DNA of 64,000 bases from REEB95 sp963785735. GTDB lineage: Bacteria > Pseudomonadota > Alphaproteobacteria > ATCC43930 > CGMCC-115725. The DNA is taken from the NCBI GenBank assembly GCA_963785735.1, contig CAWAWJ010000001.1, positions 930,001 to 994,000 on the forward strand. The letters run 5' to 3'. The translations under genes and the position numbers were made by a program. A model generated the notes under the pieces. That model saw only the letters and a program-made list of their open reading frames with translations. It was not told the DNA's origin and ran no database searches. This document shows, one piece after another, positions 1-7,330 of the stretch; positions within the stretch are counted from its first letter, which is position 1; every line of letters starts with the position of its first letter.

Positions 1-329
1 CCGGATCGCGTGCCCTGAGGGCCCAGCCTTATCCGGCCTATATCCGCCCCGAATTCCAACATGAATTCCAGGATGAATCGCGGGATGCGGATTATGAGAC
101 CGGCGCCGAACTCGATTACCGGCTGCGCCGGATGGAAGCGATGATGGCGTCGAATTTGCGTCCGGTTGATTACGGCATGGCCGGCCAAGCCCGGATCCTG
201 CGCGCCGCGCCGCCCCCCCTGACCGGCGCAAACCTGCGCCGGTCCACGGGAGCTTCCGGCGCAAACCTGCGCCAATCGGCCGCGCCCGCCGGATCTTACC
301 GCCAGCCGCGCCGGATCGCGTCCCGTTAG
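1..329 (+). CDS. Hypothetical protein, C-terminal part only (5' end outside window)
   Basis: The reading frame that ends at the TAG at 327-329 is open back to base 3, so this is the 3' end of a gene starting upstream of the window. The visible part is about 108 residues. It begins acidic and aromatic (Tyr, Glu, Asp, Arg) and becomes rich in Ala, Gly, Arg and Pro. The last third holds two copies of a Gly-Ala-Asn-Leu-Arg motif, encoded by an 18-bp direct repeat. The composition suggests a low-complexity, probably disordered basic tail. I recognise no family. An ATG at 132 could start a 65-residue ORF, but the acidic, codon-like sequence before it argues for a longer gene. Confidence 0.4.
   Translation, partial: GSRALRAQPYPAYIRPEFQHEFQDESRDADYETGAELDYRLRRMEAMMASNLRPVDYGMAGQARILRAAPPPLTGANLRRSTGASGANLRQSAAPAGSYRQPRRIASR
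223..273 (+). repeat. Two copies of an 18-bp direct repeat, each able to form a hairpin
   Basis: The 18-mer CCGGCGCAAACCTGCGCC occurs at 223-240 and again at 256-273. The offset is 33 nt (11 codons), so the repeat stays in frame and gives a duplicated GANLR peptide. Within each copy GGCGCA and TGCGCC are inverted around an AACC loop. Confidence 0.7.
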
Positions 330-348
330 TTTATTCCGGCCTCTTCGC

Positions 349-537
349 TTAGAACGGCCAGCCGATCCGGATATGCTGGATGGCGCCGCGGTCGTCGGCC
401 GCGCCATTGGCCTCGCCATGGGCGCCGCCGCAACCGGCGAGGCACAGCAAGATCAGGGGCAACGCCAAGGCCAAAGCCAAAGCCGTGGTTCGGGCCCTGT
501 GCGCCAAGCGGTTTTGATTCTGGTCTTCGATCATCAA
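349..537 (-). CDS. Small predicted lipoprotein (62 aa)
   Basis: A 62-residue ORF with a classic lipoprotein signal: a basic stretch, an Ala/Leu-rich hydrophobic core at about residues 19-33, then a lipobox Leu-Ala-Gly-Cys with the acceptor Cys at residue 36. The mature part is only about 27 residues and ends in a hydrophobic Trp-Pro-Phe. It lies downstream of the histidine kinase gene on the same strand. Two ATG codons are adjacent at the start. Function unknown; a lipobox in a short ORF of a GC-rich genome can arise by chance, so confidence is moderate. Confidence 0.45.
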   Translation of the reverse strand: MMIEDQNQNRLAHRARTTALALALALPLILLCLAGCGGAHGEANGAADDRGAIQHIRIGWPF

Positions 538-625
538 TCCGGCCTTCGCATCCGGCGGCGGTCTTCGCGCTCAATCTAGCACCGGCATTCTAAGCGCCTC
601 AAGGCCGCGCCGCCGGCGACGGCGC

Positions 626-2749
626 TCAGCCGACGCCGCGCCAGGCCGATTCCGGCGCGTCATCCTGTCCGTCCATCGCGACGGGCAAGGTGATGGTGAT
701 GGTGGTGCCGACATTGAGCGCGCTCTTAATCTCAAAATGCCCGCCATGCAGCTCGATCAGGCTCTTCGACAGCGGCAATCCCAATCCCGTGCCCTCATGC
801 GCGCGCGTCATGGCGTTCGAAATCTGGCCAAAGGGCTCGAGCGCCCGGGGAATATCCTTCTCCGCCATGCCGATGCCGGTATCGGTAACCGTGATCATGA
901 CCGCGCCTTCCCAGACGCTGGCCGCGATCGACACCTTGCCGCCGCTCGGCGTGAACTTGATGGCGTTGGACAAGAGGTTGAGCACCACCTGGCGCAGCCG
1001 GGTGAGGTCGGCGTGGACCGGCGGGATGTTCGGGCCGATACGGCAGCTCAGCGTTATGCCCGCGGCTGCGGCCTGGGGTTCCATCAGCCGCGCCGATTCC
1101 TCGATGATCGTGTCCAGCGGCACGACCTCGAGATGCAGTTCGGTCTTGCCCGACTGCAATTTGGCGATATCCAGGATGTCGTTGATGATGACGAGCAAAT
1201 GCTCGCCGCTGCGCCGGATCAGCGTGGCATATTCGCGATAGCGCGCGGGTTGCGGACCGAAAATTCCCTGCTCGATGATCTGCGAGAAACCGATAACCGC
1301 GTTCAAGGGCGTCCGCAGCTCGTGGCTCATGGTGGCGAGGAACGAGCTCTTGGTCCGGTCGGTGCGCTCGGCCGTCTCGCGCGCCTGGCGCTCGGCCTGC
1401 TCGCTCCTCCGGAGCGCGTTCTCCTGCTGCTTCATCTGGGTGATGTCGGTGTGGAAGCAGACCATGCCGCCTTCCCTTGTCCTGCGCTCGCGCGTCAGCA
1501 CCCAGCGGCCGCCTATGAGCTGCTGCACGATCTCGCCCGTGGCATCCCGGTGCGCCTGAAGGCGGTGATCGACGATCTGCTGCATGATGTCGGAGTCCGC
1601 GGCCTCGTCATAACCGCCGTAAGCGGCCATGGCGCGGATCAGAGTCTCGAACCGCACGCCGGGGACCAGTAGCGGCTGGAGCGAGTCCGGATAGAAATCG
1701 ATATAATACTGGTTGCACAACACCATCCGGTCGTCGCAATCGAACAGCGCCAAGGCTCCGGGAGCGGCTTCAATGGCGCTCTGCAACCGGTTCTCCGCGG
1801 TGGTCCGGGCGCGCGCTTCCCTGGCGAGGGTGCGGGCGAGCCAGAGCGCGACCAGCGTTATCAGCGCCATCAGCGGCAGGTCGATGGCGAGGAAGTCGAG
1901 GAAAACCGGCGATGACAGAGCCGGCGTCCCGGTCACGACCAGTCGCAGCGGGAAACCGCCGACGTCGCGGTTGGTGACGATATCGTCCGCCTTCCCCTTG
2001 AGGAAATCGGCGACCTGCGCGTTGTCGCCGAAAGAGGCGGCTTGCGGCGCGTTACCCGCCAGGATCAGGCCGTTGTTGCGCACCAGAAACTCCGCCGCGA
2101 CCGAATCCGAAGCGCGCAGGGCGTAGAATCCCGAGAAATAGGAAGGCTCGATCAACGCGACGGCGACCCCCACCAACGCGCCTTTGTTGTCGTGGATGAC
2201 CCGGCTCATGCTGAAATTCGGGCCTTGATCGGCCGCGCGCGTGACAAGATCGCCGATGAACATGCCCTGCTCGGGGTGCTCGATCTGCGCGATGAAATAG
2301 GGCTTGTCGGCGATATTCCGTCCGTCGGCGGGATACTGCCTGGAATCGAGAATCAGCTTGCCGGTCTTGTCGGCGACGAAGATCTGACGGACCTGCGGCA
2401 GCCGCATGCTTTCCCCGCCGATCATCGCCTGATCGAGGAGCGTCGGCTGGCCGCGCGCGACGTCACCTTCCAGCCTGGCGGCTATGGCTTCGAGTGTTAA
2501 ATCGACGGCGGTGAAGGTGTGACTCGCCTGTTCCGCCAGAAGCGTTGCCGTGGCCTCGCGCGTTTCGCGCTCATGCGAAGCGTTGCCGCGGTAGAAATGG
2601 AAGATTAACAGCGCGTTCAAGGCGTGCAGGATGACGAGCAGGGCGATCGTCACCGGCAGTATGCTGAGCGAAAGCGAACGCTGGCGCATCGGCGCGATGA
2701 TGTCGCGCAATCCCGTCGCCGCTTCAGGGTGTTTTCCGAACAACCGCAA
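626..2749 (-). CDS. Membrane-bound hybrid-free sensor histidine kinase with Cache-like and PAS domains
   Basis: A 707-residue two-component sensor. A transmembrane helix at about residues 28-52 is followed by a roughly 225-residue extracytoplasmic region resembling a double Cache ligand sensor, then a second helix at about 283-306. A PAS-like segment (about 320-440) and a short coiled coil lead to the HisKA domain, with phosphoacceptor His476 in SHELRTPLNAVIG. The HATPase domain shows the N box (NLLSNAIKFTPSGG, about 591-604), G1 (DTGIGM), F (PFGQ) and G2 (GTGLGLPL) boxes. There is no receiver domain and no response-regulator gene beside it, so the partner is elsewhere. The annotated start is a TTG; an in-frame ATG at 2689 (residue 21) is an alternative that still keeps the first helix. 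The ligand cannot be told from sequence. Confidence 0.93.
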   Translation of the reverse strand: MRLFGKHPEAATGLRDIIAPMRQRSLSLSILPVTIALLVILHALNALLIFHFYRGNASHERETREATATLLAEQASHTFTAVDLTLEAIAARLEGDVARGQPTLLDQAMIGGESMRLPQVRQIFVADKTGKLILDSRQYPADGRNIADKPYFIAQIEHPEQGMFIGDLVTRAADQGPNFSMSRVIHDNKGALVGVAVALIEPSYFSGFYALRASDSVAAEFLVRNNGLILAGNAPQAASFGDNAQVADFLKGKADDIVTNRDVGGFPLRLVVTGTPALSSPVFLDFLAIDLPLMALITLVALWLARTLAREARARTTAENRLQSAIEAAPGALALFDCDDRMVLCNQYYIDFYPDSLQPLLVPGVRFETLIRAMAAYGGYDEAADSDIMQQIVDHRLQAHRDATGEIVQQLIGGRWVLTRERRTREGGMVCFHTDITQMKQQENALRRSEQAERQARETAERTDRTKSSFLATMSHELRTPLNAVIGFSQIIEQGIFGPQPARYREYATLIRRSGEHLLVIINDILDIAKLQSGKTELHLEVVPLDTIIEESARLMEPQAAAAGITLSCRIGPNIPPVHADLTRLRQVVLNLLSNAIKFTPSGGKVSIAASVWEGAVMITVTDTGIGMAEKDIPRALEPFGQISNAMTRAHEGTGLGLPLSKSLIELHGGHFEIKSALNVGTTITITLPVAMDGQDDAPESAWRGVG

Positions 2750-2938
2750 CTTTCGCTCGCAGTCTTGAATGTGTTGGCCCGAATTCTCCGGCGCTCCCGA
2801 AACCCCCGAAGCACCTGAGATAAGAGAAGATTTTAGGCCTGTCGCATTATCGACACGTTAACCCCCGGCGATCCCAACGCCGGTCGCCTCCGGCAGGACT
2901 TGGCGTTATGGTTGCGAAATCCTTAAGAGGCCGAAACC

Positions 2939-4114
2939 GTGAAATCCGAAGAAACGCGCGAAGCCGATCCGGCGTGCCGCCTGGGCCCCAATGAAGGGCT
3001 GATCGGCCGCAAGGGCGGCCGTCTCTTGCTCGACACGCCGGCGCTGGTGCTCGATCTCGACGCGCTGGAGCGCAACATCGCGGCGATGGCGTCTCATGCC
3101 AAAGCCACCGGGGTCGCACTCCGGCCTCACGCCAAGACCCACAAATCCGCCGAAATCGCGCGGCGCCAGGTGGAAGCGGGATCCATCGGCATCTCCTGCG
3201 CGACGCTGGGCGAGGCCGAGGTGATGGTGGCAGCCGGCTTGCCCGGGGTGCACATCACCTCGCCCATGGTGACCGAGCCCAAGATCGCGCGGCTGATGGC
3301 GCTCAACCGGCAGGCTCATCGGGGCCTGAGCGTGGCGGTCGATCATCCGGATAATCTGCGCGCGCTTGCCGCCGCGGCCTCGTCGTCGGGCAAGCGCCTG
3401 GCGGTGATGGTGGATTTTTCCGCCGGCCATAACCGCACCGGCTGCGCCACGACGGCGGACGCGCTGTCCCTGGCGCGCGCCGTGCGCGCATCCCCCGGCA
3501 TCGAGCTCGCTGGCCTCCAATCCTATTCCGGCCATCTCCAGCACATCGCCACGCGCGCCGAACGCCGCGCCCGCGCGCTCGCCCAAGCCGGCATCCTGCG
3601 CGACATCATCCGCGCGCTCGACCAAGATGGCATCGCCTTGCCCGTGGTTTCGGGCGGCGGCACCGGCACCTTCGATCTCGATCCCGAGGCGCGCGTGTTC
3701 ACCGAATTACAGGTCGGCTCCTATGTCTTCATGGACGTCGATTATCTCCGCGCCATGAAGGACGGGCGCAACGCGCCGCCCTTTGAAACGTCGCTCTTTG
3801 TCCAGGCGGCGGTGGTGAGCGTCAACGCCCGGGATTACGTCACCATCGATGCCGGGCTCAAAAGCTTCGCCACCGACGGGCCTTTGCCCGAGCCGGCCTT
3901 GGACGCGCCGCCGGGGAGCCGCTACGAATTCTTCGGCGACGAGCATGGAAGAATGTTCGTGCCCGAAGGCAGCCAGCGGCCGGCCTTGGGCGCGCGCGTC
4001 GAATGCGTCACGCCGCATTGCGACCCGACCGTCAATCTGCACGATTTTTATCACGTGGTGCGCGGCGACACCCTGGTCGATATCTGGCCCGTGGACGCCC
4101 GCGGCAAACGCTAG
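2939..4114 (+). CDS. PLP-dependent D-threonine aldolase / D-serine dehydratase family enzyme
   Basis: A 391-residue fold-type III (alanine racemase N-terminal) enzyme, probably cleaving D-3-hydroxy-amino acids. The family PLP segment Pro-His-Ala-Lys-Thr-His-Lys is at about residues 63-69, with Lys66 the likely Schiff-base lysine. The C-terminal metal motif reads Pro-His-Cys-Asp-Pro-Thr at about 359-364. A His-x-Asp metal pair is what I recall for metal-activated D-threonine aldolases, whereas zinc D-serine dehydratases use His-x-Cys, so aldolase is favoured. The glycine-rich phosphate loop GGGTGT is at about 239-244. The start is GTG. The gene converges on a RidA-like gene and a sugar-acid-type dehydratase, suggesting a small hydroxy-acid or amino-acid catabolic neighbourhood. 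Confidence 0.85.
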   Translation: MKSEETREADPACRLGPNEGLIGRKGGRLLLDTPALVLDLDALERNIAAMASHAKATGVALRPHAKTHKSAEIARRQVEAGSIGISCATLGEAEVMVAAGLPGVHITSPMVTEPKIARLMALNRQAHRGLSVAVDHPDNLRALAAAASSSGKRLAVMVDFSAGHNRTGCATTADALSLARAVRASPGIELAGLQSYSGHLQHIATRAERRARALAQAGILRDIIRALDQDGIALPVVSGGGTGTFDLDPEARVFTELQVGSYVFMDVDYLRAMKDGRNAPPFETSLFVQAAVVSVNARDYVTIDAGLKSFATDGPLPEPALDAPPGSRYEFFGDEHGRMFVPEGSQRPALGARVECVTPHCDPTVNLHDFYHVVRGDTLVDIWPVDARGKR

Positions 4115-4115
4115 G

Positions 4116-4496
4116 CTATTTCGCGGCGATGGCCTCGACCTCGACCAGCCATTCCGGCTTCACCAGCCCCGCCACCACCATCATGGTCGAGGCGGGCCGC
4201 GCCGCCCCCAGCATGCGGGTGCGCACCTCGCCATAGCCGGGGATGTTCTCGTGCTTGGTGATGTAGTGATTCACCTTCACTAGGTTTTCGGCCCCCATGC
4301 CGGCGGATTCGAGCACGTTGAGGATGTTCTGCCAGACCTGTTCCGCCTGCGCCTTGATGCCTTGCGGCGTTGAGCCGTCCGCCGCCACCGGCACTTGGCC
4401 CGCGACGAAGAGCAGGCGCTGGCCCGCGGGAATCTCGACGCCGAGGCTGTAGGGTCCGCTGGGCTGGGACGATTTGGCCGGGTTGTGGATTTTCAT
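4116..4496 (-). CDS. RidA/YjgF-like protein (Rid family, atypical)
   Basis: A 126-residue Rid-superfamily protein. Archetypal RidA deaminates reactive enamine/imine intermediates such as 2-aminoacrylate made by PLP enzymes. The family core is clear (GPYS near the N-terminus, then FVAGQVP, and the C-terminal VEVEAIA). In E. coli RidA an arginine (Arg105) in a PAR-S/T motif binds the substrate carboxylate. Here the equivalent stretch reads RPAST, so serine (about residue 103) seems to occupy that place, as in several Rid subfamilies not known to have imine deaminase activity. The start is the ATG at 4496, preceded by GGGAGA. It is 14 bp downstream of the dehydratase gene and probably co-transcribed with it. 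Confidence 0.88.
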   Translation of the reverse strand: MKIHNPAKSSQPSGPYSLGVEIPAGQRLLFVAGQVPVAADGSTPQGIKAQAEQVWQNILNVLESAGMGAENLVKVNHYITKHENIPGYGEVRTRMLGAARPASTMMVVAGLVKPEWLVEVEAIAAK

Positions 4497-4510
4497 GTTG
4501 TCTCCCTTGG

Positions 4511-6226
4511 TTACTTGGCGCGCAGGAAATCGAAATCGCAGCCCTGATCGGCTTGCAGCACATGCTCGTGATAGAGCCTGGCATAACCCCGCGCGGGTTT
4601 CGGCGCCGCGGTGACGGGCCGCTTGGTGAGCTCGGCCGGATCGACCAGCAGATCGAGCTTGCGCTCTTTGACGCTCAACCGGATGCGGTCGCCGGTCCTG
4701 ACCCGCGCCAGCGGCCCGCCGCTCGCCGCGTCGGGCGCGACATGCAACACCACCGTGCCGTAAGCCGTGCCGCTCATGCGCGCATCCGAAATCCGCACCA
4801 TGTCCTTGATGCCCGCGCGGCCGAGCTTGGCCGGTATCGGCAGCGAGCCCGCCTCGGGCATGCAAGAGGGGCTCAAGGGCCCGGCATGTTGCATCACCAG
4901 GAAATCGTCCGCCGTCACATCGAGTTTCGGATCGTCGATGCGCTTGGCCACGTCTTCGGGCGAGGAAAACACCACGGCGCGGCCCTCGCGCTCGAAGAGC
5001 TTCGCATCCGCGGCGGCGCGTTTCAGAATCGCGCCCTTGGGGGCGAGGCTGCCGAACAAGGCCACCAAGCCGCCTTGCGGCTGCAAAGGCCGGGTGAAGG
5101 GCCGGATCACGGCGGAATCGGCGAAAGCGTGTTTTTCCGCCTCGATCCGCTGGCCGATTGTCTCGCCGGTCACGGTCTGGCAATCGAGATGCAAGAGCGG
5201 TTTCAATTCACGCAATACGGCGCCGACGCCGCCGGCGGCGTGGAAATCCTCCATGTAATGCTGGCCGGTGGGTTTCAAATCCACCAGCACCGGCGTCGAA
5301 TCGGAAAGTTCATTGAGGCGTTTCAGCGAGACCTCGAGACCGAGCCGTCCGGCGATCGCCGCCAGATGCAGCACGGCATTGGTCGAGCCGCTGATGGCGA
5401 GCAGCACGCGCAGCGCGTTGTCGATCGATTGCTGAGTAATGATCTGCGCGGGCCGGCGCTTCTCCCGCATGAGCTTTACCGCCGCCATGCCGGTGGCCTC
5501 GGCGGCGCGCAGCCGGTCGGCATGAACCGCCGGGATCGCCGCCGAACCGGGCAGCATCATGCCCAATGTCTCCGAGATCGCCGCCATGGTGCTGGCCGTG
5601 CCCATGACGGCGCAGGTGCCCGCTGTGGTGGCGAGGTTGTTCTCGACCTCGTCGATTTCCTGTTGGTCGATCTCGCCGGCGCGGAAGCGCGCCCAGAAGC
5701 GCCGGCAATCGGTGCAGGCGCCGATGCGCTCGCCGCGATGCCGCCCGGTCATCATCGGCCCCACCACCAGCTGAATCGCCGGGACATCGGCCGAGATCGC
5801 GCCCATCAGCTGGGCCGGCACGGTCTTGTCGCAGCCGCCGATCAGCACCACCCCGTCCATCGGCTGGGCACGGATCATCTCCTCGGTGTCCATCGCCATC
5901 AGGTTGCGCAGATAAAGGCTGGTCGGGTTGAGATAGACCTCGCCCAGCGAGATGGTGGGGAAGACCAGCGGCAGCGCGCCCGCGGCGATCACGCCGCGCG
6001 ACGTCGCCTCGATCAATTCGGGCACCAGGCGGTGGCAATTATTGAAGCCGCTGGCGGTGTTGGCGATGCCGATCACCGGCCGGTCGAGCAATGCCCGCGA
6101 ATAGCCCATGGCGCGCGCATAGGAGCGCCTCAGGTAAAGCGCGTAATCCGGATCGCCGTATTGGGTGAGTCCGCCCGCGATGCCCCTGGCGCCGTCTTTT
6201 TTTGGGCCTGTTTTGGGATCGGCCAT
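4511..6226 (-). CDS. IlvD/Edd family dehydratase (sugar-acid or dihydroxy-acid dehydratase)
   Basis: A 571-residue Fe-S dehydratase. Three cysteines, C64 (NNCHRL), C132 (GGCDKT) and C205 (GTCAVMG), fall where dihydroxy-acid dehydratases and L-arabonate/xylonate dehydratases bind their iron-sulfur cluster. The C-terminal DARMSGTAYG block, a family hallmark, is present. The extra GACTDCRRFW stretch and the pairing with a Rid-like gene suggest a catabolic sugar-acid dehydratase rather than biosynthetic IlvD, but the substrate cannot be fixed by eye. I chose the ATG at 6226 because GGGGAGG lies just upstream. A GTG at 6253 would add nine residues but would place this ribosome site inside the gene. 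Confidence 0.88.
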   Translation of the reverse strand: MADPKTGPKKDGARGIAGGLTQYGDPDYALYLRRSYARAMGYSRALLDRPVIGIANTASGFNNCHRLVPELIEATSRGVIAAGALPLVFPTISLGEVYLNPTSLYLRNLMAMDTEEMIRAQPMDGVVLIGGCDKTVPAQLMGAISADVPAIQLVVGPMMTGRHRGERIGACTDCRRFWARFRAGEIDQQEIDEVENNLATTAGTCAVMGTASTMAAISETLGMMLPGSAAIPAVHADRLRAAEATGMAAVKLMREKRRPAQIITQQSIDNALRVLLAISGSTNAVLHLAAIAGRLGLEVSLKRLNELSDSTPVLVDLKPTGQHYMEDFHAAGGVGAVLRELKPLLHLDCQTVTGETIGQRIEAEKHAFADSAVIRPFTRPLQPQGGLVALFGSLAPKGAILKRAAADAKLFEREGRAVVFSSPEDVAKRIDDPKLDVTADDFLVMQHAGPLSPSCMPEAGSLPIPAKLGRAGIKDMVRISDARMSGTAYGTVVLHVAPDAASGGPLARVRTGDRIRLSVKERKLDLLVDPAELTKRPVTAAPKPARGYARLYHEHVLQADQGCDFDFLRAK

Positions 6227-6361
6227 CATCCTCCCCGGTAAACCAGGGCTCACTCAAGCCGTGGGTGGGCCGGTCTGTCAATCGGAAGGCGTGGCTCAAG
6301 CGGGAGGCTTGGGCGCCCGCCCGCCCGGCGATATACTCAATCGAGGGGAGAGTGGGCCGCG

Positions 6362-7205
6362 ATGAAGACGATCCTAGCGGTGGTCGGCGACGGCAATGCC
6401 GGTCCGGTGCTCGAAACCGCCGTGCTGGCGGGCAAACGCTTTGGCAGCCGGATCACCGGCCTCAACGCCTTGGCCAGCGAATACGCCGTGGTGTTCGGCG
6501 GCGAGATGGGCTTCTCGATCTCCTCCGAGGTCGACCGCACCCTCGAACGCGAAGGCCATGACCGCCGCGAACAGGCGCATACCCTGTTCGACGCGGTGAT
6601 GCGCCGGCACGGGATCGGCGCGGACGCGAGCGAGGGCGCGGGCATGAGCGCCGAATGGCGCGAGGAAAGCGGCCGGCAGAACGCGGTGGTGGGATCGATC
6701 GGCCGCGTCTTCGATTTGATCGTGGTAGAACACCCCGACAAGCCGGCCTCCTTCGCCGAGGCGACGCTCGAAGACGCCCTGTTCGAAAGCGGCCGGCCGG
6801 TGCTGATGGCGCCGGCGGCGGCGCCCTCCAGCATCGGCGAGCGCGTGCTGATCGCCTGGAATGGCTCGACCGAAACCGCGCGCACCATTGCTTTCGCCAT
6901 GCCGTTCCTGAAGCGCGCGAAACAGGTGGCGGTGGTGAGCGTCGAGGGCGCCTGGACGCCCGGCCCGTCGAGTGCCGATCTCGCCAAGAGTTCTCAAGGC
7001 GCATGGCATCGACGCGACGGCGCGCCACATCCCGGCCGGAAACCGCCAGCCGGGCGACGTCTTCCTCGCCGAGGCCAAGGCGATGTCGGCCGATCTCCTG
7101 GTCAAAGGGGCCTATACCCAAAGCCGCCTTAGGCAGATGATCTTCGGCGGTGCCACCAGGCTGATCATCGCCGGCGCGGATATGCCGGTCCTGCTCGCCC
7201 ATTAA
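6362..7205 (+). pseudogene. Universal stress protein (two UspA domains), broken by a frameshift
   Basis: Bases 6362-6988 encode a UspA-like start (MKTILAVVGDG), a first domain to about residue 150 and a second domain opening ERVLIAWNGS. The same frame then turns into Arg/Pro-rich nonsense ending at 7132. The proper C-terminus of the second domain (VLKAHGIDA, then LLVKGAYTQSRLR, FGGATR, MPVLLAH) sits in the next frame, 6990-7205. Skipping the single A at 6989 joins the frames exactly, restoring a protein of about 280 residues, normal for tandem Usp proteins. The lesion may be a real mutation or a sequencing error. GAGGGGAG lies about 10 bp before the ATG. Role if intact: nucleotide-binding stress protein. 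Confidence 0.85.
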
Positions 7206-7214
7206 GGGTGTTAC

Positions 7215-7260
7215 TTAAGGATATCCGGGGCCGCTCTGGCGCCGAAACGCCAATCCTTAA
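7215..7260 (+). terminator. Nested inverted repeat after the universal stress gene, possible terminator
   Basis: TTAAGGAT at 7215-7222 is perfectly complementary to ATCCTTAA at 7253-7260. Inside it TGGCG (7237-7241) pairs with CGCCA (7248-7252) around a CCGAAA loop, directly abutting the outer arm. Only ATTTTC follows, so it is not a classical U-tract terminator. A second small hairpin, CCAGCC-TCTA-GGCTGG, is at 7275-7290, just before the next gene. Confidence 0.35.
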
Positions 7261-7330
7261 TCATTTTCTAAATTCCAGCCTCTAGGCTGGGCCCCTTATC
7301 CGGTGGTTTGGCCGGTGCCCAGGGGTATTC

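Noticed and set aside
4370..6241. A 623-codon plus-strand frame opposite the IlvD/Edd and Rid genes
   Set aside because: The translation is Arg/Gly/His-rich with no domain signature, while the minus strand has clear Fe-S dehydratase motifs.
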